A DNA stretch of 64,000 bases from Aureococcus anophagefferens (GCF_000186865.1 NW_008705579.1:135931-199930); one strand, 5' to 3'. Shown: positions 44,205 through 53,679, counted from the stretch's first letter. Made by a program: numbers and translations. The notes: generated from the sequence alone by a model not told the origin.

Positions 44205-45017
44205 CTATACGTCCTCGGCCTCCTCGTCCTCCGTCTCCTCCTCCTCCTCCGCCGCCGCCTCCTCGTCGGGCGGCCGCGCGGCGTCGACGCGGATCTCCCA
44301 GGACGCGTCCTCCGGCGGCCGCGCGACCGCGGTGGCGACGGCGCGGTCCGCGCCGTCGAGGAGGTCGACGAGGAAGGCGGCGGCGGCGTCGACGCCGGGC
44401 GCGCCGTCCGCGAGCCGCGCGGCGATCTTTTCGCACGCGTCGCCCGCGCCCGCGCCGACGGCCGCCGCGGTCCACGGCGCGCACCAGCCGCTCGGGTCGA
44501 CGCGGTAGAGCTTCGGCACCCCATCGTCGTCGACGCCCGCGAGGAGCACGGAGCAGCCGAAGGGCCGGAGGCCCCCGAGCTGCGTGTGCTCCTGTAAACG
44601 CGCGCCGAGCGCCGCCGCGAGCGCGCCGACGCCCATGGGCGCGCCCCAGGTCCGCGCGTGGGCGACGGCCACGTCCTGGCACTGCGTCACGAGGGCCCGG
44701 AAGTCCGCGGGCAGGCCCGCGTACGTCGCGACGACGGCCTCGGTCACGCGGCAGACGTGCGGCGACTCCGCGCGGCCGAGCCCCTCGTCGCCCTTGCGCA
44801 CGCACTTGGCGAGGACGACGCCGTCGGCGCAGATCACGGCCGCCGCCGGCAGCGCGCGCTCGACGGCCTTGAACGCGAACTCGATCTGCTGCAGCCGGCC
44901 GTCGGGGCTGAAGGTCGACAGGCTGAAGCTGTAGGGGCTATTCGTCGCGGCGCCGGCGGCCGTCGCGAGGAGGAGCGCGCAGCGCACGCGTCGCAGCACT
45001 GCTGCGGGCGCGCGCAT
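44205..45017 (-). CDS. Proteasome alpha-2-like subunit carrying an N-terminal signal-peptide-like extension
   Basis: The 270-residue protein contains the alpha-subunit signature YSFSLSTFSPDGRLQQIEFAFKAV, closest to the alpha-2 (PSMA2) type. It is followed by a diverged Ntn-hydrolase fold with LRPFGCSVLLAGVDDDG and LYRVDPSG. Instead of the usual few residues, about 27 residues precede the signature (RRVRCALLLATAAGAATNSP), which looks like a cleavable secretory signal. The C-terminus ends in a Glu-rich tail. Conserved residues inside the fold are changed, for example VRKGDEGLG where most alpha subunits have a conserved Lys/Glu-rich segment, so this is probably a paralogue rather than the cytosolic core subunit. 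The first ATG at 45017 gives this N-terminus; a missed upstream intron could change it. Confidence 0.72.
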   Translation of the reverse strand: MRAPAAVLRRVRCALLLATAAGAATNSPYSFSLSTFSPDGRLQQIEFAFKAVERALPAAAVICADGVVLAKCVRKGDEGLGRAESPHVCRVTEAVVATYAGLPADFRALVTQCQDVAVAHARTWGAPMGVGALAAALGARLQEHTQLGGLRPFGCSVLLAGVDDDGVPKLYRVDPSGWCAPWTAAAVGAGAGDACEKIAARLADGAPGVDAAAAFLVDLLDGADRAVATAVARPPEDASWEIRVDAARPPDEEAAAEEEEETEDEEAEDV

Positions 45018-45609
45018 CGCGTTGGCGTTCGCTGCCGGTGCGCTGTCGCGTCGCTGCAGCTGCAGGCACACCTCGATGCGAGGCCTCTCCGGACAAAAGA
45101 TGCGCCAAGGCAGCGGCCGCGCGCCACGCGATGCGGACTTCTCCGACGGCAACCTTGGTCGCGTCGCGCCGTCGCCTTCGCACTACGGAGGACGCGTCCT
45201 GGGAGATCCGCCTCGGATCTGGCGCGGCCGCGCGACGACGACGCGCGGAAGGCGAATGTGGGCGTCTAGAGTCGAGCAACGGCCATGTCCAGCCTGCGGC
45301 GGGTTGTCCGGGCGGTCGGTGCGTGCGCCGTGCTTTACAGCGGCGCCGCGACGGGCACGGAGCCCGCGAGCGCCGCGGCATTCCTCAGGCCGACGGTGAA
45401 CTTTTTATTGCATTGAAGCGAGCGACTCCGCATCAGAGTCGACGAGAGTTGACGACGATCTCGCCCGGCGGCCGCGGCAGTCGGCCCACGAAGCGACCCG
45501 CCGCCCTTGAGAGGAGCGTACCGCGCTGCCGGACGTCCTCGGTATCGGCCTCGTTCGTCGGCGGGGCGGCTTTGGCGCTATAACAAAGTCGCCCTCGCGC
45601 CTCGAAGCC
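45018..45609. other. Divergent intergenic region containing an inverted 25-bp copy of the proteasome-like gene's 3' coding part
   Basis: These 592 bases separate the proteasome-like gene (minus strand) from phytoene synthase (plus strand) and must hold both promoters. At 45187-45211 a 25-bp sequence, which begins GGAGGACGCGTCC, is the perfect reverse complement of 44289-44313 inside the proteasome-like gene. In plus-strand reading it encodes the same TEDASWEIR/PEDASWEIR phrase. Similarity continues weakly upstream (GCGCCGTCGCC). No convincing gene is present. The region just before the phytoene synthase ATG contains GCGCTATAACAAAG, a weak AT-rich core. Confidence 0.55.
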
Positions 45610-46728
45610 ATGCGCCTCGTCCTCGCGCTCGCCGCGGTCGCGCGCGTGGGCCTCGCGCTCCAGTCGCACCCGAGACGCGCTCCGCGGCCCTGCCTCGCGA
45701 GAGCCGCCGCCGGCCCGCGACGAGCGGCGCCCCTGAACGTCGCCGCGGGCCTCGAGGCCGAGCCGCCGCTCGAGCAGCCGGCGGCGGACGGCGTCGCGCC
45801 CGCGATCCGGGACCCGGCCAAGTACGGCGCGGAGCTGCGCAACGCCTACCAGCGCTGCGGGGAGATCACGAAGATCTTCAGCAAGACGTTCTACTTCGGC
45901 ACGACCTTCTTCTCCGAGTCGAAGAAGACGGCGGTCTGGGCGATCTACGTCTGGTGCCGGCGGACGGACGACATCGTCGACTCGCCGCTCGCGGCCATGC
46001 TCGGGCCCGAGCGCATGACCGAGGATTTGCGGCTCTGGAAGGAGCGCCTCGACAAGATCTGGGTCGGCGAGCCCACGGACGCGTTGGACCTGGCGCTCGC
46101 GGACGCGAAGCGGCGGTACCCGGACCTGGACATGGCGCCCTACGTGGACATGATCGACGGCATGCTCATGGACACGCCGGGCCACGAGATCTTCCAGGAC
46201 CGCTACGAGACCTGGGAGGAGCTCTACTTGTACTGCTACCGCGTCGCGGGCACGGTGGGGCTGATGGTGCTGCCCGTGCTCGGCTGCGCGGAGGGCTACA
46301 CGCTCGAGGAGTCCATCCCGCCGGGCCTGAGCCTGGGCATCGCCTTCCAGATCACGAACATCCTGCGGGACGTCGGCGAGGACGCGCTGCGGGGCCGCAT
46401 CTACCTCCCCCGGGAAGACATGGCGAAATTCGGCGTCACCGAGAAGCAGATCATGGACGGCATCGTCGACGACAACTACAAGAACTTGATCAAGTTCGAG
46501 ATCGACCGCGCCGAGGCCTACTACGTCGAGGCGCGCACGGGCATCCCCATGCTCGACCCGCAGGCGCGCCTCGCCGTCGAGGTCGCGCTCAACGTCTACC
46601 GCGGCATCCTCCGCAAGCTCGAGGAGAACGACTACGACAACTTCAGGAAGCGGGCCTACGTGTCCAAGCCGGAGAAGTTCCTCATGCTCCCCCAGTCCTG
46701 GATGAACGTCAAGGACATGGCGCCCTAG
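45610..46728 (+). CDS. PSY: Phytoene synthase, plastid-targeted
   Basis: The 372-residue protein joins two geranylgeranyl diphosphates to phytoene, the first committed step of carotenoid synthesis in the plastid. The N-terminus is a signal peptide (RLVLALAAVARVGLALQS) followed by an Arg/Pro-rich transit-like stretch. The enzyme core shows SKTFYFGTTFF, the first Asp-rich motif RRTDDIVD (D120, D121, D124), MLMDTPGHE, YCYRVAGTVGLMVLPV, the second Asp-rich motif NILRDVGED (D254, D258) and RGRIYLPREDMAKFGV. All expected catalytic residues are present and the length is normal. The ATG at 45610 is the first in frame and starts the signal peptide. Confidence 0.95.
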   Translation: MRLVLALAAVARVGLALQSHPRRAPRPCLARAAAGPRRAAPLNVAAGLEAEPPLEQPAADGVAPAIRDPAKYGAELRNAYQRCGEITKIFSKTFYFGTTFFSESKKTAVWAIYVWCRRTDDIVDSPLAAMLGPERMTEDLRLWKERLDKIWVGEPTDALDLALADAKRRYPDLDMAPYVDMIDGMLMDTPGHEIFQDRYETWEELYLYCYRVAGTVGLMVLPVLGCAEGYTLEESIPPGLSLGIAFQITNILRDVGEDALRGRIYLPREDMAKFGVTEKQIMDGIVDDNYKNLIKFEIDRAEAYYVEARTGIPMLDPQARLAVEVALNVYRGILRKLEENDYDNFRKRAYVSKPEKFLMLPQSWMNVKDMAP

Positions 46729-46991
46729 CCGACCGGCCGCCGCGGGACCGCGCCACCTCGATCGACCGCGCCGGCGCGCCCGCCGGCGAGCTAAGGTAAC
46801 ACATAGCACGAGCCTGTGTGTCGCGGCGGGGCGCGGCGCGAAGGCGCTCGGCAGCCGAGTCCGTCGCGCCACTTCACCTTTAATTCAACGCACTACGTCA
46901 CGGTTGCACTTCGTCCGTGGCCGGGGCCCGGGGCTCTACAAAAGTATGGGGCAGCCTTTCGAAAGGTTTCGAAGCCTTGCTCAGTAATGGT

Positions 46992-47876
46992 ATGGCCAAG
47001 TTTGTGCATGCGCTGCTCGCGGCCCTCGCGCGCGCGCGCATCCCGGGGTGCACGCCGCAATTGCCGCTGCCTACCGTGATCCACATCCCGAAAACGGGCG
47101 GCACCCAGGCCGCCGGCGGCGTCCTCAAGTACGACGCGAACCACGGGCACGACGTGGCGTTCCCGCTGCCGCTGCTCCTCGGCGGGCGCACCTGCAATTG
47201 GCACCACATCCCGCCGCGCTACTTCAACGCGAGCGGCGGCGCGGCGACGAACCCCTACCACGGTCGGCGGACCGTGTGCTTCGTCCGCGAGCCGATCTCC
47301 CGTTGGATCTCCCAGTGGGGCTACAAGAGCCAGGTCTCGCGGCAGCACCCGTCGAGCGCCCACGCGCTCAACGCGTACACGCGCCAGTGGCTCGGGGACC
47401 TAGTGATCGAGAGGCGCCGCGACGGCGACTTCTCCGCGGCGCTCGCGCGGCGCGCCGCGGCGTCGTTCGCGCCGTCGGCCTACGCGGGGCCGGAGCGGCC
47501 GCAGAAGTCGGTCATGGACTTCGGCCTGCGCAACCTGGACCCCGGCACGCTCGCCTGGGACCCCCAGTACGACTGCCACCTCATCCCGCAATCGACGTAC
47601 GTCTGGGACGCGGAGGGCCGGCGGACGTGCGACGAGATCCTCCGGACCTCCAACATCACGAACGAGCTCCGCCGGTTCAAGGCCCTCGCCTGCAAGGAGC
47701 CCCCGGCGCCCCACGGACGCCGGCTCCGGTCGCCCCTCGACCCGGTGACGTCGAGCCACCAGCTCACCGCCGACGACCTCAGGCTCGACCCGGAGCTCGT
47801 GGACGCGCTCCGCGTGCTCTACGCCGAGGACTACGCGAAGCTCGGGGCCTACTTCGACGCGCCGCCGCCCGCCTAG
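46992..47876 (+). CDS. Sulfotransferase-family protein
   Basis: The 294-residue protein has a hydrophobic N-terminal segment (FVHALLAALARARI) that could be a weak signal anchor. The PAPS-binding loops of Golgi sulfotransferases are visible: the 5'-phosphosulfate loop VIHIPKTGGTQAAGG and the 3'-phosphate site VCFVREPISRWISQWGY. The C-terminal part includes YAEDYAKLGAYF, a common end of sulfotransferase family 2 and 3 proteins. It probably sulfates a secreted glycan or protein. It may pair with the sulfatase at 26687, but there is no direct link. The ATG at 46992 is the start; an upstream open frame is present without an ATG. Confidence 0.82.
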   Translation: MAKFVHALLAALARARIPGCTPQLPLPTVIHIPKTGGTQAAGGVLKYDANHGHDVAFPLPLLLGGRTCNWHHIPPRYFNASGGAATNPYHGRRTVCFVREPISRWISQWGYKSQVSRQHPSSAHALNAYTRQWLGDLVIERRRDGDFSAALARRAAASFAPSAYAGPERPQKSVMDFGLRNLDPGTLAWDPQYDCHLIPQSTYVWDAEGRRTCDEILRTSNITNELRRFKALACKEPPAPHGRRLRSPLDPVTSSHQLTADDLRLDPELVDALRVLYAEDYAKLGAYFDAPPPA

Positions 47877-48123
47877 ATGGATGGGACCCTCGGGCCGAGG
47901 CCACGTCCTTCGCCTGCGTTAGGCTCTGCGTTCAAGCTATCTGGTTCCACCCAGGCGCCGACGGGCCCTTCTTCACTTTGTCGACGTTGAGCCGTGAAGC
48001 CGCGTGGCTCGTTGCGGCATAAATTTGCGTCGTCGCCGTGCGCTGCCGCCGCGCCGCACTTTTTGCACGGTGTCGAGACCTCTTGCTTCGTGCATGCGCA
48101 GGCGGCCGCAGCACGCGACGACC

Positions 48124-49865
48124 ATGGGCAGCGACCGCTACGACCGCCACGACGGCGAGCGGAGCCCCTTTATGGTGGTGCTGGGCATGGGGTGCCTCGC
48201 GCTCGTCGGCTTCCTCGTCGTCGTCCGCGGCGTCTTCGTCGCGGGGTCCCACGTCGTCGAGGCCGAGGTCGCCTACGAGACGTCGCTGAGCGTGGCGACG
48301 TGGAACGTCGCCGCGATCAACAACAACCCGTTCGAGTACTGGATCACGCACCACGACCCCGCGTACAATTCGCTGATGGAGGACGTGCAGCGCTTCGTCG
48401 ACGAGCCCGGCGACCGCGACGTGCCCGTGTCCGACGTCTTCACGGAGTCCATGTTCGGCGAGCTCAAGGCGTCCATGGAGGCCGCGGGCTGGGCGGGCCT
48501 CGACGTCGTCGAGCGCGCGCGGCGCGGCGTCCCGCGACCGCGACGATTTTCGAGCGATGTTGACCGGGATGTTGGTAGGTATGGCGCGACGACTTCCGGC
48601 ACCGGAAGATCATCTCGGGCTTCGTCAAGGACGGCACGCTCGGCAAGAAGCGCCTCGCGTCCATGCCCGACCGCGTGACGAACACGATCAAGACCTTCGA
48701 CGGCGCCGCGCCGTCCGTCGCGTACCGCCCGACGGTCATCAACTGCTACGGCGGCGGCGACTTGGGCGACGCGCAGACCTGGTGGGCGCGCTGGCGGGCC
48801 TTCGTCTTCGACGCGGACATCGCCAAGGCGCCGGGCGGCGACCGCGTCAAGGTCTACACGCTGTTCAACCCCATCAAGCGGTCCAAGTACCCGGCGCTCA
48901 CGGAGGAGGAGGAGCGCGTGTCGATCCCGCTGCAGACGCTCGCGGGCGCGATCTTCGACGGCGTGCTCGTGCACATGATGAACGTGCTGAGCCCGACGTG
49001 GCAGGCGCTGCGCGCCGACATGTGCGACAAGCTCAACCGCCGCAAGGACGAGCGCACGCTCGACATCCTCGCGACGACCTATAAACGGACGGACGTCCTC
49101 TTCCTCCAGGAGGCCGCGAGCTCCTTCGTCGCCGCGGCGAACGCCAACGACCTCGGCAGGAACTACCACGTCGTCGCGCCGTCGTCCATGGACGGGTCCC
49201 GGGACCAGAACTCGCTCGTGCTGCTGAAGAAGAGCCGCTTCCCGGACCGGAACCGCGTCGCCGAGTTCTCGGACGCGATCGTCCAGCGGCTGCCCAAGGG
49301 CACGGCGGCGCCGGGCGACCTCGTGGCCCTGAGCGCCGTCGACGCCAACGACAAGGCCTACGTCTTCGCGTCCTTCCACGGCGACACGAACGGCATCCAG
49401 ACCATGCCCGTGACGGACGCGGTCCACGCGCACGTCCGCGGCGCCGGCGACTCGGAGCTCCGGGCGCACGCGCTCGTCTTCGGCCTCGACGCGAACACCT
49501 ACAAGGTCGAGCGCGACGGCTACCAGGGCGTCCTGCCCTACCAGGCCGACATCGTCGCCAAGGGCATGGCGTCGCAGCGCGGCGATACGGCGGCCATCGA
49601 CCCGGCGGGCTACACGACGTTCAACGCGCGGACCTACCTCCAGCCCCAGCTCAACAAGGCCGTGTCCTTCGCGGAGCGCTACACGAACCTGAACGTGGAC
49701 CACAACCCCAAGGACTTCATCCTCTTCTACCGGGACCAGCTCGCGCTCGCGTCCACGGCCAAGGACAACACGGGCAAGCGGCGCTACGACGAGGACATCA
49801 TGTTCCCGACGCTCGACTTCCCCTCGGACCACGGCATCTCGTCGGCGGTCCTCACGGTCCTATAG
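48124..49865 (+). CDS. Membrane-anchored endonuclease/exonuclease/phosphatase (EEP)-like protein; one intron
   Basis: A short N-terminus is followed by a membrane segment (FMVVLGMGCLALVGFLVVV) and then SVATWNVAAINNNPFEYW, the metal-binding Asn of an EEP fold. Downstream are DVLFLQEAAS (catalytic Glu), SLVLLKKSRF, YVFASFHGDTNG, VFGLDANTY (Asp/Asn pair) and FPSDHGISSAVLTV (terminal Asp-His). The order matches DNase I/phosphatase-type enzymes. The protein is in two frames. The acceptor is TTGGTAG|G ending at 48578. The best donor is GCGCGG at 48517, giving a 62-bp intron and 559 residues; a GT at 48508 or 48529 also keeps phase. The start at 48124 has a good ACCATGG context; 48094 is an alternative. 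The substrate is unknown. Confidence 0.72.
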
Positions 49866-49875
49866 TAAAAAAAAC

Positions 49876-51162
49876 TCAGACGAGGGGCGACGTCACCTCG
49901 GGGGTCGCGGCGCCGGGCGCCGTCGAGTCGTGGCGCCGGTCGACGACGCGGGCCCACGGCTCGGAGCCGCGGCGGCCGAGCTGCTTCGTCAGCAGGGCGA
50001 TCTGCCGCTCGAGGCGCCCGAGCTGGTCCTCCATGGCGCCGAGGCGCGCGTTCGTCATCACGGGCGTCGCGTACTCGCGGTCCATGGCCCGCAGCGCGCG
50101 CGCGCGGCGGCTCTCGCGGCAGTCGTGGACGGCCTCGTCGCCGCCCGTCCAGACGCCGCCGAAGCGCCAGTGGCGCTGGAGCACGCGCGCGGCGGACGCG
50201 CGCTCGTCCTCGGCCGCGCGCGCGGCCTTGTACCACGCGATCGCGAAGCTCGCCTTGTCGCTGAGCTCGAGGAAGTTCGACAAATTGGAGAAGGCGACGC
50301 CCAGCAATAAAATCCCGAAGATGCAGCAGATGATGGACAGGTAGCGGCCCGGCCCCGTCTCCGGGATCATGTCCCCGTACCCAACCGTCGTCAGCGTCAC
50401 GCCGCAGAACCAGAGCACGTTCGAGAAGCCGTGCCAGTCCGCGTTCGCGCCGTAGACGTGGTGCTCGTTCCGTTCCGCGACCCAGATGAAGTAGCCGAAA
50501 TACACCCAGCCCAGGAAGCAGAGCGCGAAGAGCGTGCCCCAGCCGCCGTCCTTGAATAGCATGCGGATGGCAAGTAGGCCGTCGAAGCGCGGGTGGGGGT
50601 GGGGAGAGACGCCCCGGACGACGCCGCGCCGGTGGCGGTAGATGGCGTTCTCCTCCCGGAGGACGCGGACGACGTGGTAGGGCCGCAGCGTGCACACCGC
50701 GTAGCACAGGAAGTTCTGCCAGTTCGCGCCGCCGTGCGTGTTCGGGAGCTGCGCCGGCAGTCCGGGGTAGGGCGCCAGGAGCGCGACGCACAGCTCGAGC
50801 GCGAGCTGGCGGCCGCTGAAGGGCCGCCGCGGCGCGATGGCCTTGTCCTTGAGGAGCACGACCGCGCGGAGCCGGTGGTACCGCGCGATCGCCGCGACGG
50901 ACAGCGCGTTCGACGCCCACAGCGCGATCATCGCGTACTCCCGCAGCGCGCCCTCGCGGTGGTACGCGAACTCGCAGACGCCGACCGACGCCGCCATGGG
51001 CACGGCGCCGCCGACGACGAGGAGCGCGCGCGACAGGCGCGCCATGCGCCGGTCCAGCGCCGCGGACGCGGCGGCCTCCTCGAAGGGCGTCACCACGGGG
51101 CGGCCGGCGTCGTCCGCGACGAGCGGCTCCTCCAGGTCGCCGCGGCCGCGCAGGTAGCGCAT
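49876..51162 (-). CDS. Potassium channel subunit (SK/two-pore-like selectivity filter)
   Basis: The 428-residue protein has about six hydrophobic segments. The last two flank a pore loop with the K+ filter TTVGYGDM (T259-D264) after FSNVLWFCGVTL. The segment before the pore (TLFALCFLGWVYFGYFIWVAE) and the helix after it (YLSIICCIFGILLLGVAFSN) are typical. No charged S4 is evident. A post-pore helix rich in Lys/Arg/Ala (ASFAIAWYKAARAAEDERASAARVLQRHWRF), with an IQ-like AARVLQRHWR, could bind calmodulin as in small-conductance Ca2+-activated channels. A coiled-coil (LGAMEDQLGRLERQIALLTKQL) probably helps tetramer assembly. Gating by calcium is inference. The ATG at 51162 is the first in frame. 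Confidence 0.88.
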   Translation of the reverse strand: MRYLRGRGDLEEPLVADDAGRPVVTPFEEAAASAALDRRMARLSRALLVVGGAVPMAASVGVCEFAYHREGALREYAMIALWASNALSVAAIARYHRLRAVVLLKDKAIAPRRPFSGRQLALELCVALLAPYPGLPAQLPNTHGGANWQNFLCYAVCTLRPYHVVRVLREENAIYRHRRGVVRGVSPHPHPRFDGLLAIRMLFKDGGWGTLFALCFLGWVYFGYFIWVAERNEHHVYGANADWHGFSNVLWFCGVTLTTVGYGDMIPETGPGRYLSIICCIFGILLLGVAFSNLSNFLELSDKASFAIAWYKAARAAEDERASAARVLQRHWRFGGVWTGGDEAVHDCRESRRARALRAMDREYATPVMTNARLGAMEDQLGRLERQIALLTKQLGRRGSEPWARVVDRRHDSTAPGAATPEVTSPLV

Positions 51163-51309
51163 GGTCGTGCTAGAGACGACCGGGGCTCAAGCAATTCTCG
51201 AGCGCCGAGCGCGCTTCTGATTGGCCGAGACAAAGATTGAACAATAGATTGAGATAAGTTCAACGTTGCCCGGGCAGCCGAAGACGCTCGAATCTGGACT
51301 CGGGAAGAC

Positions 51310-52362
51310 ATGGTCCAGACGCGCTCGCAGCGCGCCAAGCTCGCAGGCGACGGCGACGGACCTGCGACGAGCGGCGCAGAGCCGCCGGGCAACGCGCGTG
51401 CAACGAAGCCCAAACCAGCGGAGCGCATCCCCCAAATCCCCACCGACATGGCACTTCTCCTCGCCGTCCTCATCTTCATCAGCGTGCGCACGTTCCTCGC
51501 GTCCCGCGGCGACGCGAGCGCGGGCGCGATGACCGTCGCGCTCGCGTCGCGCGGCGCCACCGTCGGCTTCGAGGCGCTGGCGGCGGCGCGGTGCGCGTCG
51601 TTCCTCGTCATCGCGCATCGCCTCTACTTGCTCGTCGTCGTGCGGCCGCCCTTCGAGCTCAAGGCCAACTACCTGGCGACGACGCAGTTCCCGCTCCGGC
51701 CCGTGAAGCTCTGGGGCCTGCGCCGGCTCGTCACGTTCACGGTGCAGACCTGGACGCTGCAGGGGATCTACTTTGCGCTGGCGGCGGCCGCGGCCGTCGC
51801 GGGCGCGCGGGGCCTCGAGGCGCCGCCGTGGCTGCCGCTCAAGGCCACGCGCTACCTCTTCGAGGTCGCCTGGGCCGTGAGCCATCTGGTGACGTCCGTG
51901 ACGACCTACGTTTTGGTGCCCGCGGCCTGCGACGCGTTCGACGGCGACGTCCGCGACCTGCCGCTGCTCCAGGCGGACCAGCTCGTGCTCCACAACGTCA
52001 ACTGCATCCTCATGCACGTCGACACGCTGCTGTCGGGCCAGTACCTGGCCTACGACCACGCCGGCGCCGCGCTGCTCTACGCCTGCTACTACGTGTCCTT
52101 CGCGTGGACGCGCGCGCGCTACGTCGCGGGCGGCGTCCCCTACTTCTTCCTCGACTACTCCCTGCCGCGGGCCCTCGCCTTCAAGCTGCACCTGGGCCTC
52201 GCGGGCGTCGTCGTGCTGTTTTTCTACCTCGGCGTCTTCGTGACGACGCAGCTCGGCGAAATCGCGGTGCCCACGCGGTGCCTCGTCCACGTGCTCATCG
52301 TCGGCGCCATCGTCCGCTTCCGACCGCCGCCCAAGTACCGCGCGCGCGCTAAAGCGGACTAG
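51310..52362 (+). CDS. Multi-pass membrane protein, possibly FAR-17a/AIG1-like
   Basis: The 350-residue protein has a hydrophilic N-terminus and about six membrane segments, the first of them MALLLAVLIFISVRTFLA. The sequence TFTVQTWTLQGIYFALAA, TRYLFEVAWAVSHLVTSVTTYVLVP, then HNVNCILMHVDTLLS and AFKLHLGLAGVVVLFFYL, has the spacing of the FAR-17a/AIG1 family. Members of that family (AIG1, ADTRP) are threonine hydrolases of hydroxy-fatty-acid esters using a Thr and a His in membrane helices. Thr and His are present at comparable places, but overall likeness is low. The C-terminal 60 bp, including the stop, is duplicated just downstream. The ATG at 51310 is the first in frame. Confidence 0.55.
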   Translation: MVQTRSQRAKLAGDGDGPATSGAEPPGNARATKPKPAERIPQIPTDMALLLAVLIFISVRTFLASRGDASAGAMTVALASRGATVGFEALAAARCASFLVIAHRLYLLVVVRPPFELKANYLATTQFPLRPVKLWGLRRLVTFTVQTWTLQGIYFALAAAAAVAGARGLEAPPWLPLKATRYLFEVAWAVSHLVTSVTTYVLVPAACDAFDGDVRDLPLLQADQLVLHNVNCILMHVDTLLSGQYLAYDHAGAALLYACYYVSFAWTRARYVAGGVPYFFLDYSLPRALAFKLHLGLAGVVVLFFYLGVFVTTQLGEIAVPTRCLVHVLIVGAIVRFRPPPKYRARAKAD

Positions 52363-52460
52363 CTCCTATCGTTCGAAGTTATCTTGTCCGCAAGTACCGC
52401 GCGCGCGCGAGAGCGGACTAGCTTCTATCATATGATGATCGTTCGAAGTTATCTTGTCCG
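52332..52460 (+). repeat. Tandem duplication of the 3' end of the preceding membrane-protein gene
   Basis: A 59-bp unit starting CAAGTACCGCGCGCGCGC and ending TTATCTTGTCCG occurs at 52332-52390 and, head to tail, at 52391-52460. The second copy has two or three base changes and an extra 11 bp (ATATGATGATC) before GTTCGAAG. The first copy carries the last codons and the TAG stop of the membrane protein. The second is wholly beyond the stop and lies in the 3' region before the convergent TPR gene. It is the counterpart of the 5'-end duplication at 35270. Confidence 0.9.
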
Positions 52461-52482
52461 CGCGCGCGTGGAAAAAACGCGC

Positions 52483-53679
52483 CTAGGGCGCCGGCGGCGG
52501 CGCGTCGGCGCCGGCACCGCCGCCGCCCATGGCGCGGGCCATCTGGCGCATCTGGGACTCGTTCATGTTGGCCATGCCGCCGCCGAGGCCGCCCATGCCG
52601 CCCATGCCGTTCATGGACCCGAACTGCGATGGCGAGAAGATCTGGGGCCCGCCCGCGCCGCCGAGGTTCAGGCCCTTGAGCATGTCCTGCATCTTCTTGT
52701 TCGAGCGCTTCTCCTCGCGGAACTTGTGCATCTGCTCCTGGACGCCGAGCGGCTCGCACGTCTCCAACGCGCACGTCTTCTTGAGCGCCTCCAGCGCCGC
52801 GTTGCCGGGCTCCAACGCCAACCCCGCGTCGCAGGCCGCCTCGGCGTCGACGTAGCGGCCGAGGCCGTAGAGGGCCGTGGCGCGGCGGTTCTGCGCCTTG
52901 GCCCAGCCGGGCTTGAGCGTGAGGCACGCGTCGGCGTCGCGGAGCGCGGAGCGGTACTCGTCGAGCGCCGCGTGGCACGCGGAGCGGTTCGAGTAGAAGA
53001 CGGGGTCCGTCGCGTCGAAGGCCAGGGCCTTCGTGAACGCCGCGGCGGCGGCCTTGTAGTCTTTGGCCGCGAAGCTCGCGGAGCCCGCCTTCTTCGCGGC
53101 GGCGGCCGCGGCCGCGTCGACGAGCGCGGCGTCCTTCGGCTCCAGGGTCGCGTCGAGGGCGTAGTCCGACGCGTCGCGGAGCGTCTGGAGGTTGAGGCGC
53201 AGCGACTCGTTGGCCGCGTCGAGCTCGAGGCCCCGGCGGCACGACTTCTCGCCCTCTTTACGCAATTCCGCGACGCGCGCCGACGCCGTCGCGGACCGCC
53301 GCAGATCCGCCGCCTCGTCGCGCTCGTCGGAGAGGCCCCCGCCGCGCGGGCCCACGACGTAGTCCTCGTTCAGCGACACCTGCGAGGCCTCGCTCTTGAC
53401 CATGAGGTCGCAGAAGGCCGCGAGCCGCTGGTGGCCGCGCGCCCAGGACGCGTCCAACTCGACGCACTTGCGCGCGTCGGCGAGGCCCGCCTCGACCTTC
53501 TTCTTCTTCTCGTCGCCGAAGAGGTTCGCGAGGAGCTTCTCCTGGCAGGCCGCGCGGTTCGAGTAGAGCGCCTTGTTCGACGGGTCGAGGTCGATGGCCT
53601 CGCCGTAGGCGTCGATGGCGTCCGTGAACTTGCGGTCCCGGAACAGGCCGTCGGCCTTCGTCTTGGCTTCGGCGGCCAT
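52483..53679 (-). CDS. TPR co-chaperone-like protein (STIP1/HOP-like)
   Basis: The 398-residue protein has two groups of tetratricopeptide repeats. The first (about 5-100) begins AKTKADGLFRDRKFTDAIDAYGEAIDLDPSNKALYSNRAAC. The second (about 215-320) includes AGSASFAAKDYKAAAAAFTKALAFDATDPVFYSNRSAC and ALRDADACLTLKPGWAKAQNRRATALYGLGRY. The NRAAC/NRSAC and KG-type basic residues are the carboxylate-clamp pattern that binds the EEVD tail of Hsp70 or Hsp90. The C-terminus is Gly/Met-rich (GMGGMGGLGGGM) and ends in a short DP-like helix. It is shorter than STIP1, which has three TPR groups. The ATG at 53679 is the first that starts the first repeat. Confidence 0.85.
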   Translation of the reverse strand: MAAEAKTKADGLFRDRKFTDAIDAYGEAIDLDPSNKALYSNRAACQEKLLANLFGDEKKKKVEAGLADARKCVELDASWARGHQRLAAFCDLMVKSEASQVSLNEDYVVGPRGGGLSDERDEAADLRRSATASARVAELRKEGEKSCRRGLELDAANESLRLNLQTLRDASDYALDATLEPKDAALVDAAAAAAAKKAGSASFAAKDYKAAAAAFTKALAFDATDPVFYSNRSACHAALDEYRSALRDADACLTLKPGWAKAQNRRATALYGLGRYVDAEAACDAGLALEPGNAALEALKKTCALETCEPLGVQEQMHKFREEKRSNKKMQDMLKGLNLGGAGGPQIFSPSQFGSMNGMGGMGGLGGGMANMNESQMRQMARAMGGGGAGADAPPPAP

